Assembly (NCBI GenBank): GCA_902799075.1
Contig: CADBYZ010000013.1
Span: forward strand, 1-32,075
Length of the DNA stretch: 32,075 nucleotides
Origin: Oscillospiraceae bacterium
GTDB taxonomy: Bacteria; Bacillota; Clostridia; Oscillospirales; Oscillospiraceae
Direction of reading: 5' to 3'
Shown here piece by piece: positions 30,344-32,075 of the stretch. Within the stretch, counting starts at the first letter, position 1, and every line of letters starts with the position of its first letter. The notes under the pieces are model-generated. The model was given only the letters and a program-made list of their open reading frames with translations, was not told the origin of the DNA and did no database searches. The position numbers and the translations under genes are program-made.

Positions 30344-31840
30344 TTTCTTCCTCGCGATGCGCTTCGGGCTTGGGCTGATGGCCTTCGCGGGACATACCAG
30401 CAGACACAGATGGCAGCCGACGCACTTTGTCCCGTCCAGCACCGGCTTCCGGTCGCCGCCGAGTCTGAGCGCCTGGTGCCCGCCGTCCATGCACGAGACC
30501 ACGCAGCGCCCGCAGCCGATACAGTCGGCACGGTGGAATTTGGGGAAGACCACCGTGTCCCGCTCCAGAATATCCGTCGTCTCGCTGACGGCGTCCAGCG
30601 CGAGGCCCTGCGCCTCCCTGACGCTGCCAAAGCCCTTTTCCGCGAGGTACAGGTTCAGGCCCTCTTTCAAATCGTCGATGATGCGGTAGCCGTACTGCAT
30701 CACCGCCGTGGTCACCTGGATGCTCCCCGCGCCCAGCAGGATAAACTCCAGCGCGTCCGACCACTCGTCCACGCCGCCCATGCCGCTGATGTGCATGCCT
30801 TTCAGATTCGGGTTCTTGCCGAGCTCGGCTATAAAGCGCAGGGCGATGGGCTTGACCGCGCTGCCGCTGTAGCCTCCGAAAGCGGACATGCCCCGGACCG
30901 CCGGGGCCGAGACATAGGTGTGGGCGCTGACCCCGATGACGCTCTTGATGGTGTTGATGGCAGACACCCCGTCCGCCCCGCCGCAGAGGGCGGCAATCGC
31001 CGCCGTGCTCATGGACGCCACATTCGGCGTGAGCTTTGCGAGAATGGGGATGCGTGTCCCGCGTCTCGCGGCGGCGGTGAAGCGCTCCACAAGCTCCGGC
31101 ACCTGGCCGATATCCGAGCCGAGGCCGCCCTCCGCCATGTTGGGGCAGGAGAAGTTGAGCTCAACGGCGTCCGCGCCGTTTTCCTCGCAGGCGCGCGCAA
31201 GCTCCTCCCACTCCTGCTCGTTCTGCCCCATGATGGAGGCGAGGATAAACTTTGCGGGGTACTTCGCCTTCAGGCGGCGGAAGATCTCCATGTTCTCCGC
31301 CACGCTGTGGTCCGACAGCTGTTCGATGTTCTTAAAGCCGATGATGCTGCCGTTGTCGCCGCTGATGGCCGAGAAGCGGGGCGAGGCCTCGTGGATATCA
31401 AAGGAGCAGATCGTCTTGAAGGAGACGCCCGCCCAGCCCGCCTCAAAGGCCCTGGCGCACATGTCATAGGTGCTTGCGACCACGGAGGAGGAGAGGAAAA
31501 ACGGGTTCTCGATCGGGATGCCGCAGAGCTCCGTGCGCAGTCTGTCCTCATTTACCGGCGGCGCGATCTCAAGCTCCGGGCGCACCTCGTCATAAAGCCG
31601 CGTGATCAGGGAGCGGATCGGCACCTCCCCCGCGCGCACGCAGGCGGCCTCACAGGCGGCGTCACAGTCCGCGCAGGGATTCAGGTCCGGCAGGCGGGAC
31701 GCCGCGCCCTTTTCGTTGTCAAACCAGATGCTGCGCAGGAGTCCCGCCGGGTCGAGCCTTGAACAGGCGCGGGAACACGGCGCGTCATAGCACAGCGCGC
31801 ATCGGAGCATATCCTCACGGTACAGTTTTCTCTCAAACAT
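30341..31840 (-). CDS. PreA-like dihydropyrimidine dehydrogenase with N-terminal Fe-S domain
   Basis: A 499-residue protein. Residues about 10-70 hold two cysteine sets (C14, C17, C22, C26; C56, C59, C63, C67) like the N-terminal iron-sulfur domain of PreT and mammalian DPD. Residues about 100-420 form an FMN-binding DHOD-like barrel with the active-site segment ELNFSCPN (Cys232) and GGADGVSAINT. Two ferredoxin motifs end the protein: CIGCGRCVVSC and CVGCHLCLLVCP. PreA reduces uracil and thymine together with the FAD/NADPH subunit PreT. No PreT oxidoreductase domain is present here or next door in the window. I chose the ATG at 31840, with AGGAGG 9 nt upstream; the longer frame to 32002 would run through the promoter. 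Confidence 0.85.
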   Translation of the reverse strand: MFERKLYREDMLRCALCYDAPCSRACSRLDPAGLLRSIWFDNEKGAASRLPDLNPCADCDAACEAACVRAGEVPIRSLITRLYDEVRPELEIAPPVNEDRLRTELCGIPIENPFFLSSSVVASTYDMCARAFEAGWAGVSFKTICSFDIHEASPRFSAISGDNGSIIGFKNIEQLSDHSVAENMEIFRRLKAKYPAKFILASIMGQNEQEWEELARACEENGADAVELNFSCPNMAEGGLGSDIGQVPELVERFTAAARRGTRIPILAKLTPNVASMSTAAIAALCGGADGVSAINTIKSVIGVSAHTYVSAPAVRGMSAFGGYSGSAVKPIALRFIAELGKNPNLKGMHISGMGGVDEWSDALEFILLGAGSIQVTTAVMQYGYRIIDDLKEGLNLYLAEKGFGSVREAQGLALDAVSETTDILERDTVVFPKFHRADCIGCGRCVVSCMDGGHQALRLGGDRKPVLDGTKCVGCHLCLLVCPAKAISPSPKRIARKK

Positions 31841-31925
31841 TCTGTCGTTCCTCCTTGAAACGGCGGCGGCAGTCAACCGGGCGGCGGTTGAATATTCCAG
31901 CAAACCTGTAGAATGATCTGTGCTT

Positions 31926-31954
31926 ATTATATCATTTTTTTGTGCATATTGCAA
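31926..31954 (-). promoter_or_regulatory. promoter of the PreA-like gene
   Basis: On the minus strand TTGCAA (31954-31949), 17-nt spacer, extended -10 TGATATAAT (TATAAT at 31931-31926). The leader is about 80 nt and includes a small TCAACC/GGTTGA hairpin (31873-31891). Confidence 0.75.
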
Positions 31955-31997
31955 TATGAGAGAGATAAAAAGTGTGAAAAAAGGGGCTGTGAAAAAA

Positions 31998-32075
31998 GTC
32001 AATTGACAGTGTAGGGGCCGACGCCCCCGGCGGCCCGAGCGGTACAGTCCAAAAATAAAGCAGAAAGCCCCCGGC
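31998..32075. repeat. GC-rich palindromic intergenic sequence at the right edge
   Basis: GTCAATTGAC (31998-32007) is a 10-bp palindrome. It is followed by GGGGC-CGAC-GCCCC (32014-32027) and two copies of GCCCCCGGC (32023-32031 and 32067-32075). The sequence is cut by the window end, so its extent is unknown. It resembles the dispersed GC-rich intergenic repeats common in this group of bacteria, but I cannot confirm a second copy here. Confidence 0.4.

Overview
The window looks like chromosomal core DNA of a G+C-rich, endospore-forming member of class Clostridia, most likely Oscillospiraceae/Ruminococcaceae. The evidence is Firmicutes-type gene order (rimP-nusA-ylxR-ylxQ-infB; yicC-remA-gmk-rpoZ-priA-def-fmt-rsmB-rlmN-prpC-prkC-rsgA), sporulation genes (sigK, a tiny spoVM-like gene, a SPOCS/LysM protein), strong Shine-Dalgarno sites and frequent TTG starts. 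Genus cannot be fixed from the sequence alone. No rRNA, tRNA, CRISPR array or transposase gene is visible.

Layout. (1) 1-247: AT-rich non-coding left edge with repeated TTTGAGTAGT boxes, a near-palindrome and a leftward promoter; rbfA, the usual neighbour of infB, is not found here. (2) 248-5141, minus strand: the translation/transcription-factor operon rimP-nusA-ylxR-ylxQ-infB, with its own promoter followed at once by an intrinsic terminator (a likely attenuator). infB carries an internal deletion with frameshift near position 497. (3) A structured intergenic repeat occurs twice, at 3320-3469 (between nusA and ylxR) and 5159-5314 (upstream of rimP), in opposite orientation and with compensatory base changes in its stems. 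(4) 5383-11345: a D,D-carboxypeptidase, sigK, a diacylglycerol-kinase-family gene, an AI-2E-family transporter, a compact BCCT-like transporter and plsY. (5) 11349-13205: a SPOCS/LysM protein, a 21-residue SpoVM candidate and a small hydrophobic protein. (6) 13210-27455, minus strand: a run of 14 tightly packed genes from cdaA to rsgA with one recognisable promoter at the cdaA end and one strong terminator after rsgA. It joins c-di-AMP synthesis, RNA turnover, nucleotide supply, replication restart, N-terminal formyl-Met processing, rRNA methylation and the PASTA kinase/phosphatase pair. (7) 27607-31954: single-gene units, each with its own promoter: a PrsW-family membrane protease, a TfoX-N protein, a GNAT acetyltransferase, a DUF5052-like lipoprotein and a PreA-like iron-sulfur dihydropyrimidine dehydrogenase. 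(8) 32003-32075: the edge of a GC-rich palindromic intergenic sequence.

The genes are mostly housekeeping. The observations most worth following are the covarying repeat pair, the nusA-operon attenuator, the damaged infB, the spoVM-like small gene, the PrkC activation loop without Ser/Thr, and the short BCCT-like transporter.
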